Source: CAXKXX01 sp964059975
GTDB taxonomy: Bacteria > Pseudomonadota > Gammaproteobacteria > Enterobacterales > Enterobacteriaceae
Reading direction: 5' to 3'
NCBI GenBank assembly: GCA_964059975.1
Contig: CAXKXX010000007.1
Span: 22,753-86,752 of the forward strand
DNA: 64,000 nt
A program made the position numbers and the translations under genes. Each line of letters opens with the position of its first letter. Position 1 is the first letter of the stretch. Below the pieces are notes generated by a model that was not told the DNA's origin, searched no databases, and worked only from the letters and a program-made list of their open reading frames with translations. Below are positions 47,786-56,821 of the stretch, one piece after another.

Positions 47786-49034
47786 GTCGATCGGAAAAAA
47801 ACTGGTAGTGGGATTAGAGATTGGGACCACAAAAGTCTCTGTGCTGGTGGGAGAAGTGCTTCCTGATAGTATCGTCAATATTATTGGAGTAGGCGGCTGC
47901 CCGTCGCGTGGCATGGATAAAGGGGGTGTCAACGATCTTGAATCGGTAGTAAAGTGCGTACACTGTGCTATTAATGAGGCTGAATTAATGGCAGATTGCC
48001 ACATTTCTTCAGTTTATCTCGCACTATCTGGGCAGCATGTTAGTTGTCAGAACGAAATAGGGATAGTGCCTATCTCAGAAGAAGAAGTGACGCACGAAGA
48101 TGTAGAAAATGTAGTGCACACAGCTAAGTCGGTTCGCATCCGAGACGAACATCGCATCCTACATGTGATTCCCCAGGAATATACTATTGATTATCAATCA
48201 GGAATTAAAAATCCAATTGGGCTCTCTGGTGTTCGTATGCAAGCTAGAGTACATTTGATTACTTGCCATAATAATATGGCAAAAAACATTGTCAAAGCCG
48301 TAGAACGTTGCGGATTGAGAGTCGATCAACTCATTTTTTCTGGCGTAGCATCTAGCTACGCAGTATTAACTGAAGATGAACGCGAATTAGGCGTATGTAT
48401 GGTAGACATCGGAGGTGGGACGATGGACATAGTAATATATACCGGCGGTGCCCTACGCTACACTAAAGTAATTCCCTACGCTGGGAACCTAGTCACTAGT
48501 GATATTGCATACGCCTTCGGCACATCTCAGAGCGATGCAGAAACGATTAAAATTCGGTATGGATGTGCGCTTGAGTCGCTTGTGAGTAATGACGAAAACC
48601 TAGAGGTGCCCGCTGTTCGAGGGCGCCCCCCTCGCAAGTTGCAAAGACAAATACTAGCTGAAGTAATTGAAGCGCGTTACACAGAATTATTGAATTTAAT
48701 TAATGATGAAATTTTGCAATTTCAGGAGCAATTACGTCAACAAAGAGTAAAGACTAATTTAGTGGCAGGCATTGTTCTGACCGGAGGTGCTACTCAAATT
48801 GATGGATTATCAGACTGCGCGCAAGGAGTATTTCATACGCAAATTCGTGTTGGAAAGCCGTTAAATATTGAAGGTTTGACGGACTATGTACAGGAACCTT
48901 GCTCCTCTACCGTAGCAGGTTTACTACACTATGGGAAAAAGTATCACCTTAATGGTGAGGAAGCAGCAGAAAAGCAGACTTCAGTAGCCAATTGGTTTAA
49001 ATGCATCCATCGCTGGCTAAAAAAAGAATTTTGA
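47778..49034 (+). CDS. ftsA: Cell division protein FtsA
   Basis: FtsA is the actin-like membrane tether for FtsZ. I start it at the ATG at 47778 (MIKSIGKKLVVGLEIGTTKV), giving 418 residues (E. coli 420); the longer frame from 47754 adds eight. The nucleotide-binding phosphate-1 motif VGLEIGTTKVSVLVGE is near residues 10-25, CMVDIGGGTMDIVIYTGG near 204-221, and GIVLTGGATQIDGL near 329-342. The C-terminal amphipathic membrane-targeting helix NWFKCIHRWLKKEF is intact. Its presence with ftsZ supports a normal Z-ring. Confidence 0.97.
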   Translation: MIKSIGKKLVVGLEIGTTKVSVLVGEVLPDSIVNIIGVGGCPSRGMDKGGVNDLESVVKCVHCAINEAELMADCHISSVYLALSGQHVSCQNEIGIVPISEEEVTHEDVENVVHTAKSVRIRDEHRILHVIPQEYTIDYQSGIKNPIGLSGVRMQARVHLITCHNNMAKNIVKAVERCGLRVDQLIFSGVASSYAVLTEDERELGVCMVDIGGGTMDIVIYTGGALRYTKVIPYAGNLVTSDIAYAFGTSQSDAETIKIRYGCALESLVSNDENLEVPAVRGRPPRKLQRQILAEVIEARYTELLNLINDEILQFQEQLRQQRVKTNLVAGIVLTGGATQIDGLSDCAQGVFHTQIRVGKPLNIEGLTDYVQEPCSSTVAGLLHYGKKYHLNGEEAAEKQTSVANWFKCIHRWLKKEF

Positions 49035-49112
49035 TCTTTTAATATAGAGATTATACCAAACCATTTTTTATAATCTTACAGCGATAGGTAGAAATCGTAG
49101 GGGGAGAAAACT

Positions 49113-50264
49113 ATGTTTGAAGCAATGGCATCAGCTACTGACGCAGTAATTAAGGTCATTGGAGTCGGTGGGGGGGGGGGAAACGCCATTGAACACATGG
49201 TGCGCGAACACATTGAAGGTGTTTCTTTCTTTAGCATTAATACAGACGCTCAAGCGCTTCGTAAAACGGCAATTGGCCACACTATCCAGATTGGAAGCAC
49301 TATTACAAAAGGTCTTGGAGCGGGCGCGAATCCAGAAGTGGGGCGTAGTTCAGCGGAAGAGGACCGAGAAGCGCTGCATCTAGCACTAGACGGTACAGAT
49401 ATGGTATTCATCGCAGCTGGAATGGGTGGAGGCACAGGTACTGGTGCGGCACCCGTGGTCGCTGAAATAGCAAAAAATTTAGGAATACTAACGGTCGCTG
49501 TAGTAACTAAGCCATTTAATTTTGAAGGAAAGAAACGCATGGCCTTTGCTGAACAAGGCATAATTGAACTATCTAAGCATGTAGACTCTCTAATCACCAT
49601 TCCTAATGATAAGTTATTAAAAGTCTTAGGTCGTGGCATTTCTCTTTTAGATGCTTTTGGGGCAGCTAATGATGTATTGAAAGGTGCGGTCCAAGGCATC
49701 GCTGAACTAATCACACGCCCGGGTTTAATGAACGTCGACTTTGCCGACGTGCGTACCGTCATGTCTGAAATGGGCCATGCAATGATGGGATGCGGTATTG
49801 CCCGAGGCGAAGACCGCTCTGAAGAAGCAGCTGAAATAGCAATTTCTAGCCCACTCTTAGAAGATATCGATCTATCGGGTGCTCGTGGTGTTCTGGTCAA
49901 TATCACGGCTGGATTTGACCTCCGCTTAGATGAGTTTGAAAATGTGGGCAACACCATTCGTGCTTTCGCTTCTGACAATGCGACCGTAGTGATCGGCACC
50001 TCTCTGAATTTAGAGATGAACGACGAATTGCGCGTCACTGTAGTCGCAACAGGTATTGGTGCGGATAAACATCCCGAAATTACTTTAATGACTAATAAAC
50101 AGAATACTCTACCCATATTAGAACAGCGCCACAATCAGGAGGGCGTGCCCTCATTTTCCGAAGAAATGAAGCTAGCTGCAGTCATTAATAATCCAGCTAC
50201 ACACTTGAGTATGGAGCCGGACTATCTCGATATTCCCGCTTTCCTGCGCAAGCAAACGGATTAG
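49113..50264 (+). CDS. ftsZ: Cell division GTPase FtsZ
   Basis: FtsZ is the tubulin-like GTPase that forms the division ring. The 383-residue product equals the E. coli length. Key parts are GVGGGGGNAIEHM near residues 17-29, the tubulin signature GGGTGTG near 106-112, the T7-loop NVDFADVRTVM near 207-217, and the C-terminal DYLDIPAFLRKQ that binds FtsA and ZipA. A strong GGGGGAG ribosome binding site precedes the ATG. The glycine codons at 20-23 form an uninterrupted run of 11 G, an unstable homopolymer for an essential gene. Confidence 0.98.
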   Translation: MFEAMASATDAVIKVIGVGGGGGNAIEHMVREHIEGVSFFSINTDAQALRKTAIGHTIQIGSTITKGLGAGANPEVGRSSAEEDREALHLALDGTDMVFIAAGMGGGTGTGAAPVVAEIAKNLGILTVAVVTKPFNFEGKKRMAFAEQGIIELSKHVDSLITIPNDKLLKVLGRGISLLDAFGAANDVLKGAVQGIAELITRPGLMNVDFADVRTVMSEMGHAMMGCGIARGEDRSEEAAEIAISSPLLEDIDLSGARGVLVNITAGFDLRLDEFENVGNTIRAFASDNATVVIGTSLNLEMNDELRVTVVATGIGADKHPEITLMTNKQNTLPILEQRHNQEGVPSFSEEMKLAAVINNPATHLSMEPDYLDIPAFLRKQTD

Positions 50265-50368
50265 CTTATCCTAAACATTTAGAGTCTTCCGATCCTTCCG
50301 ATAATTATTTTACTAGCTATACTCTATAAGCTAGCTCGATAGCATCGAGAACATTGCGAGATAAAAAG

Positions 50369-51286
50369 ATGATTAAACAAAGGACGTCAAAACGTATTGT
50401 TCAGGCGACAGGTGTCGGTTTGCATACCGGGAAAAAAGTCACCTTGACAATGCGACCAGCTCCAGCGAATACCGGAATCATCTATCGTCGTATTGACTTA
50501 AACCCACACGTTAATTTTCTAGCTAATATAAAATCCGTACGTGATACTATGTTATGTACCTGCTTAGTAAATGAACAAGATGTACGCATCTCTACTGTCG
50601 AACATCTTAACGCCGCACTGGCAGGACTTGGTATCGATAACATTATTATTGATGTTGACGCTGCAGAAATACCTATTATGGACGGAAGTGCTAGCCCTTT
50701 TGTATTACTACTTCTAGATGCCGGCATTGAAGAACTTAACTCCGAAAAAAAATTTCTACGATTAAAAGACTATGTACGCGTTGAAGACGGTGATAAATGG
50801 GCGGAGCTAGCTCCATACAATGGATTCCGTCTCGACTTTACTATCAACTTCAACCACCCAGCTATCGATGTTACGACTCAGCGTTATCATCTTGATTTTT
50901 CTGCAGACTCGTTTATACGTCAAATCAGCCGAGCGCGTACCTTTGGTTTTATGCGAGATATGAAGTACCTCCAGTCTCGAGGCTTGGCTTTAGGTGGAAG
51001 CTTTGAGTGCGCCATCATGGTAGATGACTATCGAGTTCTGAATGCAGATGGATTGCGCTTCGAAGATGAGTTTGTACGTCACAAAATGTTGGATGCTATC
51101 GGCGACTTATTTATGTGCGGCTATAATATTATTGGCGCTTTTACGGCATACAAGTCAGGGCATGCGCTGAATAATAAACTATTACAAACCATGTTAACTA
51201 GGCAGGAAGCCTGGGAATATGTCACTTTCGATAATGCAAATGAGCTGCCATTAGTATTTGAAGCGCCATCTACTGTACCAGCTTAA
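50369..51286 (+). CDS. lpxC: UDP-3-O-acyl-GlcNAc deacetylase LpxC
   Basis: LpxC catalyses the committed step of lipid A synthesis using zinc. Start ATG 50369 gives 305 residues, the E. coli length, with MIKQRTSKRIVQATGVGLHTGK; an upstream in-frame start adds five. The first zinc histidine is in STVEHLNAALAGLGIDN near residues 75-91 and the second HKMLDAIGDL near 238-247, with catalytic His in SGHALNNKLL near 264-273. The C-terminal residues (PSTVPA) resemble the E. coli LPSAVLA-type tail recognised by FtsH. The end of the cluster; the next gene is convergent. Confidence 0.97.
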   Translation: MIKQRTSKRIVQATGVGLHTGKKVTLTMRPAPANTGIIYRRIDLNPHVNFLANIKSVRDTMLCTCLVNEQDVRISTVEHLNAALAGLGIDNIIIDVDAAEIPIMDGSASPFVLLLLDAGIEELNSEKKFLRLKDYVRVEDGDKWAELAPYNGFRLDFTINFNHPAIDVTTQRYHLDFSADSFIRQISRARTFGFMRDMKYLQSRGLALGGSFECAIMVDDYRVLNADGLRFEDEFVRHKMLDAIGDLFMCGYNIIGAFTAYKSGHALNNKLLQTMLTRQEAWEYVTFDNANELPLVFEAPSTVPA

Positions 51287-51503
51287 ATTACTTTTACTAT
51301 CTCACCATCTTTCTTTGGCAATTGCCCCTCAGGATTATCATTAAAATGCGCCCCCATAAGTTAAGTATTAGCTATAAATACTTTTACGCATCCAGCGCTA
51401 TCGCACTTTTTATTGATTAAAAAGAGCTACTCTCATCCTTCTGACTTGTAGTAATCAGTCGCTCTAACATCGCATAGCAGTCTTGAGGCTACTCCAAAGC
51501 ACC

Positions 51504-51920
51504 TTATTCAGTGCGACTCCGGCGGCTCTTTGGTATGGATGTGGACGAGGTAGGGACTACTGTTTTCTGAAACCTTTGAATTTGATATGTGCTATTTGCC
51601 ATCAAACTGGGATTAATCTTGATATTAATTGATGACAATGATGGTAGAATTTTTTCTCGTAGCGTAGATTGCAGAGCGGATTGCTCGTGTCGGAGGCACA
51701 TCATCCAGCTAGCATTGGCTGCTTCTAATACTAATATTCCTTGTCGAAAATTGGCGACACGGCACCAAGTACGCAGTTGATCGGGCAATAATTTCTTTAC
51801 TGCACAGTTAAGTTGAAATAATTTTCGTGCATGCCATTGAACGTTATTTAGAGGTGCTTTATTTAACGTAAGAATCTCGTCAAATAAAGCATCTAATAAT
51901 TTTGGACGGCTATCACGCAT
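51504..51920 (-). CDS. DUF721 (DciA-related) protein
   Basis: This is a 138-residue protein of the DUF721 family, the domain that defines DciA replicative-helicase loaders. Many Enterobacterales outside Escherichia (Serratia, Yersinia, Sodalis relatives) have such a gene opposite to lpxC and next to secM-secA. The sequence RDSRPKLLDALFDE and LPDQLRTWCRVANFRQGILVLEAANASWMMCLRHEQ (around residues 43-78) is characteristic. The C-terminal 30 residues are basic and low-complexity. Converges with lpxC across 217 bp. Whether it loads DnaB here, or has another role beside DnaC, cannot be decided from the sequence. Confidence 0.8.
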   Translation of the reverse strand: MRDSRPKLLDALFDEILTLNKAPLNNVQWHARKLFQLNCAVKKLLPDQLRTWCRVANFRQGILVLEAANASWMMCLRHEQSALQSTLREKILPSLSSINIKINPSLMANSTYQIQRFQKTVVPTSSTSIPKSRRSRTE

Positions 51921-52515
51921 AGTAGCTCCACCATACTATATTTTTACGATCAGTATCGTAAGTTATTAGCGACAATTTAGTAGACGTTATTCTTATTTTT
52001 TTACTTTTATCATTGCCTAAATGCCTAGCATAACTTTAAGTATAGCAATAAGACTATTCTAGCTTTAATCGAAAAATTTCAGCTAATTAGGTTTATAATA
52101 GCCTGGTAATAATTCAGGAAGCAGGCGCCCGAGCGGTATTTAACGTGCATTACTTAGTTCTAATATACAATCTTTATTTTACATGAGCACTAAAACGCTT
52201 TACGTGCGGAGCTAGGACCATGAACCTTAAGAGGTTTTATCATCATATAGATGACGCAGTTGACACTATTCTCATCATCCAATACGTTATTGAGATATAA
52301 AACGAATCAGACGAATTACTATTCCTCATATTCATTATAGCGGTCCTGTCTAGGCATTGATTCAATCTCACAAGACAAGCCCTGTCTAGGACTATAATTC
52401 CGGGCAATTCTCTCCGGTCTTCGCGTTCTCGATTGACCTTGCTCATAGGATAAAAAATATAAATATAGAAAGTTAACGACCAAACTGGCTTGTTACGAAA
52501 GAGATATTACACATC
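51921..52515. other. Spacer where secM is expected
   Basis: About 600 bp between the DUF721 gene and secA. In enterics this holds secM, whose stalling motif (FxxxxWIxxxxGIRAGP) induces secA. I found no such motif in any plus-strand frame and no intact frame. A 10-bp direct repeat CCTGTCTAGG occurs near 52346 and 52381. Confidence 0.6.
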
Positions 52516-55227
52516 ATGTTAGTGAAATTTTTGACCAAAATTTTTAGTAGCCACAACGATCGCATGCTACGCCGTATGAGTAAAGTTATTCAGCAAATTA
52601 ATCAGATGGAAGCAACTATAGAAAAATTGTCAGACAATGAATTACAAGCCAAAACAAACGAATTTCGTGAACGCCTTGCAAAAGGAGCTATGTTAGAGAG
52701 TCTGATACCGGAAGCATTTTCCGTAGTCCGAGAAGCTAGCAAGCGTATATTTGGAATGCGTCATTTCGATGTACAACTTTTCGGTGGCATGGTACTAAAC
52801 AAACGATGCGTTGCTGAGATGCGTACCGGCGAAGGTAAAACTCTGACGGCTACATTGCCTGCCTATTTAAATGCGCTAACTGGGCGTGGCGTTCATGTAG
52901 TTACTGTTAACGATTATCTGGCACCACGTGACGCCGAAAACAACCGACCACTGTTCGAATTTCTCGGACTAAGTATTGGCATTAATTTACCCGGCATGTC
53001 GATACAATCTAAGCGTGCAGCCTATGCTGCAGACATAACCTACGGGACTAACAACGAATACGGGTTCGACTACTTGCGCGATAATATGGCGTTTAGTCCA
53101 GAAGAACGAGTACAGCGTGAATTACACTATGCATTAGTAGATGAAGTAGACTCTATCCTAATTGACGAAGCTCGTACCCCACTGATTATTTCAGGCCCTG
53201 CAGAAGATAGTTCCGAAATGTATGTTAGAGTTAATATGCTAATCCCCACATTAATACGTCAGGAAAAAGAAGATTCTGACTCTTTTCAGGGCATAGGTCA
53301 TTTCGCAGTAGATGAAAAATTACGCCAAGTACATCTGACCGAGCGTGGCCTTATTTTGATTGAGGAAATGTTAGTAGAATCTAATATTATGGAAGCAGGT
53401 GAGTCACTATATTCCCCGAAAAATATCATATTAATGCACCATGTTACTGCAGCGCTTCGAGCCCACGTTTTGTTTACTCGTGATGTAGATTACATTGTTA
53501 AGGATGGCGAAGTAATCATCGTTGATGAGCATACTGGTCGAACTATGAAGGGCCGACGCTGGTCAGATGGGTTGCATCAAGCGGTAGAAGCTAAAGAGGG
53601 CGTAACTATCCAGAATGAGAATCAAACACTAGCTGCTATCACTTTTCAAAATTACTTTCGCTTGTATAAAAAATTAGCGGGAATGACTGGCACTGCCGCC
53701 ACCGAAGCCTTTGAGCTAAAATCTATCTATAACTTAGATACTATTGTAGTTCCAACTAATCGCCCAATGATTCGTGACGATATGCCAGATCTGGTTTACT
53801 TGAGTGATATGGAGAAAATTAAAGCGATCATTCATGATATCCGCGATCGTACCAAAAAGGGTCAACCTGTTTTAGTTGGGACTATATCAATTGAAAAATC
53901 TGAGATTCTCTCCCAAGAATTGACCAAAGCAGGCATCGCCCACAAAGTACTTAACGCTAAATTTCATGCTAAGGAAGCTGAGATTGTGGCGCAAACCGGA
54001 AAGAGTGGAGCAGTAACCATCGCTACCAATATGGCAGGGCGTGGTACGGATATTGTATTAGGCGGAAATTGGCTATCGGAAATTGCTCAGTTAGAAAAAC
54101 CGACCAAAGAGAAAATCTCGTCTATTAAGAATGCCTGGAAAATACGACACGATGCGGTATTAGCGGCGGGTGGCCTTCACATTATTGGTACAGAACGTCA
54201 CGAATCCCGCCGTATCGATAACCAGCTTCGTGGGCGATCTGGTCGACAAGGTGACCCTGGTTCGTCCCGTTTTTATTTATCAATGGAGGATGCGCTAATG
54301 CGCATCTTTGTTTCGGATCGAATCTCTGGAATTATGCGAAAGCTAGGTATGAAAGAGAGCGAGGCGATCGAACATCCATGGGTGAGTAAAGCAATCGCCA
54401 ATGCCCAGCGTAAAGTGGAAAACCGCAACTTTGATATCCGAAAGCAAGTACTAGAATATGACGATGTTGCTAACGATCAGAGGCGGGCCATCTATAAACA
54501 ACGCAATGAGCTACTGGATGTATCTGATATTAGCGAAACTATCTCTAGCATCCGTGAAGAAGTACTTAATCGTATTATTAATCAACACATCATGCCGCAA
54601 TCTATAGAAGACGACTGGGATATTCAGGGATTGAAGGCATGCTTAAAAAATGATTTTGAACTGGAAATACCTATATCTGAATGGATGCGATCAGAGCCCG
54701 ATCTTAAAGAAAGTAGATTGCGTGAGCGCATACTAGAAGATGTAGAGCAACAGTATTTACGCAAAGAAGCCGTAATTACCACCGATATAATGCGTGAATT
54801 TGAGAAGAGCGTTATGTTGCAAACACTAGATTCTCTCTGGAAGGACCACTTAGCGGCCATGGATTATTTGCGTCAAGGGATTCACTTGCGCGGCTATGCA
54901 CAGAAAGACCCTAAACAAGAATATAAGCGCGAATCTTTTAATATGTTTTCTGTTATGCTAGATTCCTTAAAATATGAGGTGATTAGCGTACTGAGTAAAG
55001 TAAAAGCTCGAACACCAGAATTGGTAAAAGAGCTAGAAACGCAACATTATGAGCCAGCTGTCCTCCGGACAAAACAACAACCGCTTAGCTACTACGAGAC
55101 AAACGCATTGCTCTCTAATTACGATAAAGAATTGGTGCTCGCAGAACGAAAGATCGGCCGGAATGACCCTTGCCCCTGCAAGTCCGGAAAGAAGTTCAAA
55201 AAATGTCATGGACGCTCGCCCAAATAA
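52516..55227 (+). CDS. secA: Preprotein translocase ATPase SecA
   Basis: SecA drives post-translational export through SecYEG. The 903-residue product is close to E. coli (901). Visible are Walker A MRTGEGKT near residues 102-109, DEVD near 209-212 within VDEVDSILIDEARTPLI, the cross-linking domain, NMAGRGTDI near 507-515, and RIDNQLRGRSGRQGDPG near 569-585. The helical scaffold follows, then the C-terminal zinc-binding CPCKSGKKFKKCHG, which binds SecB and lipid, with all four ligands. It retains the full linker. The normal secM-mediated control appears lost, so expression must be set differently. mutT, usually next, is absent. Confidence 0.98.
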   Translation: MLVKFLTKIFSSHNDRMLRRMSKVIQQINQMEATIEKLSDNELQAKTNEFRERLAKGAMLESLIPEAFSVVREASKRIFGMRHFDVQLFGGMVLNKRCVAEMRTGEGKTLTATLPAYLNALTGRGVHVVTVNDYLAPRDAENNRPLFEFLGLSIGINLPGMSIQSKRAAYAADITYGTNNEYGFDYLRDNMAFSPEERVQRELHYALVDEVDSILIDEARTPLIISGPAEDSSEMYVRVNMLIPTLIRQEKEDSDSFQGIGHFAVDEKLRQVHLTERGLILIEEMLVESNIMEAGESLYSPKNIILMHHVTAALRAHVLFTRDVDYIVKDGEVIIVDEHTGRTMKGRRWSDGLHQAVEAKEGVTIQNENQTLAAITFQNYFRLYKKLAGMTGTAATEAFELKSIYNLDTIVVPTNRPMIRDDMPDLVYLSDMEKIKAIIHDIRDRTKKGQPVLVGTISIEKSEILSQELTKAGIAHKVLNAKFHAKEAEIVAQTGKSGAVTIATNMAGRGTDIVLGGNWLSEIAQLEKPTKEKISSIKNAWKIRHDAVLAAGGLHIIGTERHESRRIDNQLRGRSGRQGDPGSSRFYLSMEDALMRIFVSDRISGIMRKLGMKESEAIEHPWVSKAIANAQRKVENRNFDIRKQVLEYDDVANDQRRAIYKQRNELLDVSDISETISSIREEVLNRIINQHIMPQSIEDDWDIQGLKACLKNDFELEIPISEWMRSEPDLKESRLRERILEDVEQQYLRKEAVITTDIMREFEKSVMLQTLDSLWKDHLAAMDYLRQGIHLRGYAQKDPKQEYKRESFNMFSVMLDSLKYEVISVLSKVKARTPELVKELETQHYEPAVLRTKQQPLSYYETNALLSNYDKELVLAERKIGRNDPCPCKSGKKFKKCHGRSPK

Positions 55228-55660
55228 GTTCAGCTGTTGCTTAATAAGCAAATAATTCTAGTGACATAGAGATAAAAGCTAAGTAATACAGTGGCTACGA
55301 ATTAACTTTAATCGATAGGTCCAGTTAAAATATTATGAGTCTACCGCACGCAGTCAATGTCAGAAAGAAGCGCTCCCGCTAATAATAAGAGAATATCGAC
55401 TTAGGTATAAAGGCCATAAGATCCTGGATTTAATCAACCTCAAAATCCTGCACTCTTTATTTTATGATTCAGATACGATCTTGTTTATTAAAATAAGACG
55501 TCCACTTGTTATCTAAATATTTATCCATGTAGCCAATTTATATACAAAAATTAAGGCATTCGGATGAGTTTGGCTGTATCCTGATCGGAAAAAATATGGA
55601 GATTAAAAAAGTCAAGTGCGTAATCGTCTCGAGGACTTCAAAGTGTTTATTTATAAATAA
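55228..55660. other. Spacer after secA, mutT absent
   Basis: About 430 bp with no recognisable gene. mutT follows secA in E. coli; its Nudix box was not found in any frame. Loss of MutT would raise A:T to C:G transversions, though the sequence alone cannot show that it is absent elsewhere. Confidence 0.55.
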
Positions 55661-55834
55661 TTATATCTTATTATCTACTGTCGACGTTCTTCCAGCTAGA
55701 ACACATTGCTTTTCGTTGGCCCACCCATAAAAATCGATTAATTGACAGCGTTTCCGGCAGAATGGACGATAGGGACTGATTTTAGACCATACGACTTCAT
55801 TATTACAAGTTGGGCATTTTGCTATAGTTGTCAT
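55661..55834 (-). CDS. yacG: YacG, zinc-binding DNA gyrase inhibitor (57 aa)
   Basis: YacG is a tiny zinc-finger protein that binds GyrB and inhibits DNA gyrase. Reading the minus strand from ATG at 55834 gives 57 codons: MTTIAKCPTCNNEVVW, then SPYRPFCRKRCQLIDFYGWA and a short tail ending at TAA (55661). All four zinc cysteines (CPTC and FCRKRC) and the conserved WxKISPYRPFC and LIDFxxW blocks are present. E. coli YacG has 65 residues, so the acidic C-terminal tail is shortened. The ATG is preceded by AGGAAG about 11 bases upstream. The order secA, yacG, coaE agrees with enterics, with zapD missing in between. Confidence 0.88.
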   Translation of the reverse strand: MTTIAKCPTCNNEVVWSKISPYRPFCRKRCQLIDFYGWANEKQCVLAGRTSTVDNKI

Positions 55835-56158
55835 AACGATTCTTTCTTCCTTTTAAGTATCAGCAGATACTGCATAGATATTTTAGATTTTAGCTACTCA
55901 CATCTATACATCCCTCTTAAATAGATCTTTATTGTGTGGATTGATACGTAGAGATACCAACAAAATCTTTTTATTTTATAAATTTTTTATCTTATGTGGC
56001 AAGAAGCTGTTGGGCTAATCTCTAACTAAGAAACGCGAGTAATCGGCGCGATAGCGCATTACTATATAAATAACTGGTGTATAGTTCGGATCTGAAGGCT
56101 CTATAGAAATTACTGTAGCACGTTGCTATTATCGGGGCATATATAAATATAATAAAAT
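55835..56158. other. Spacer where zapD is expected
   Basis: 324 bp between coaE and yacG. Enterics have zapD (about 740 bp) here; it is largely deleted and no certain remnant was recognised. Confidence 0.55.
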
Positions 56159-56821
56159 TTATCGGTATTTTAAATCATGACATATTGATACGATGCAGTT
56201 ACTATGCATTCCGCTTGACTTTTCCCCCGCTAATTTAATATAGCGGTGATGCAGTATTTCGACCAATAATGCCATTTTCTTGGTGCAATCCTCATTATTT
56301 TGAATAACGTCATCGGCGGCTGCGAGACGATGCTCACAAGTTGCCTGAGCAGAAATAATATCCTGTACCTCGTGGTGCGCGATACCGTCACGTTTAGCAG
56401 TTCTAGCCACCCGCATCTCTTTGTGAGCATTAATCACTAGTACACGATCAGCATAATCTTCTAGTCTATTTTCTATTAGAAGTGGTACGACCCAGAGGGC
56501 ATATGAAGCAGTAGAATGCTGCAACTGATTTTGAGTATGCCGATGAATAAGAGGGTGTAGTAAGTGATTTAGCCAAATTCTTTCTTCAGGATAGCTAAAT
56601 ATCCTCTTACGTAGCGCGATACGATTTAATGTACCATTCGGTAGTAATATTTTTTTACCAAAATACTTAGCAATGCTCTCTAGGGCCCAAGTGCCTGGCT
56701 TTACAATTTGCCGGGCAATCACGTCGGCATCGATAACGGCTGCGCCGCAACGCGAAAAAATATTGGCTACGGTTGATTTCCCGCTTCCAATACCACCGGT
56801 TAATGCAACAGTGTATACCAT
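56159..56821 (-). CDS. coaE: Dephospho-CoA kinase CoaE
   Basis: CoaE phosphorylates dephospho-CoA, the last step of CoA synthesis. I use the ATG at 56821 (MVYTVALTGGIGSGKST), giving 220 residues; a frame from 56923 would add 34 residues without homology. The Walker A GGIGSGKST is near residues 9-17, and VIDADVIARQIV near 31-42, ERIWLNHLLHPLI and WVVPLLIENR are conserved. The C-terminus (SGMHSNCIVSICHDLKYR) is divergent and about 14 residues longer than E. coli CoaE (206). It is the third surviving gene of the secA-mutT-yacG-zapD-coaE neighbourhood. Confidence 0.94.
   Translation of the reverse strand: MVYTVALTGGIGSGKSTVANIFSRCGAAVIDADVIARQIVKPGTWALESIAKYFGKKILLPNGTLNRIALRKRIFSYPEERIWLNHLLHPLIHRHTQNQLQHSTASYALWVVPLLIENRLEDYADRVLVINAHKEMRVARTAKRDGIAHHEVQDIISAQATCEHRLAAADDVIQNNEDCTKKMALLVEILHHRYIKLAGEKSSGMHSNCIVSICHDLKYR

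Noticed and set aside
49250..50134. Long (294-codon) open frame antisense to ftsZ
   Set aside because: A shadow of ftsZ codon usage; serine- and proline-rich composition and no independent start signal.
54293..54312. 7-bp hairpin GATGCGC/GCGCATC in secA
   Set aside because: Short and explained by conserved codons of secA.
55228..55660. Looked for a mutT remnant
   Set aside because: No Nudix-box pattern in any frame.
55900..56150. Open minus-strand stretch with S-x-LY resemblance to the ZapD C-terminus
   Set aside because: Too few matches and in conflict with another open frame over the same bases.
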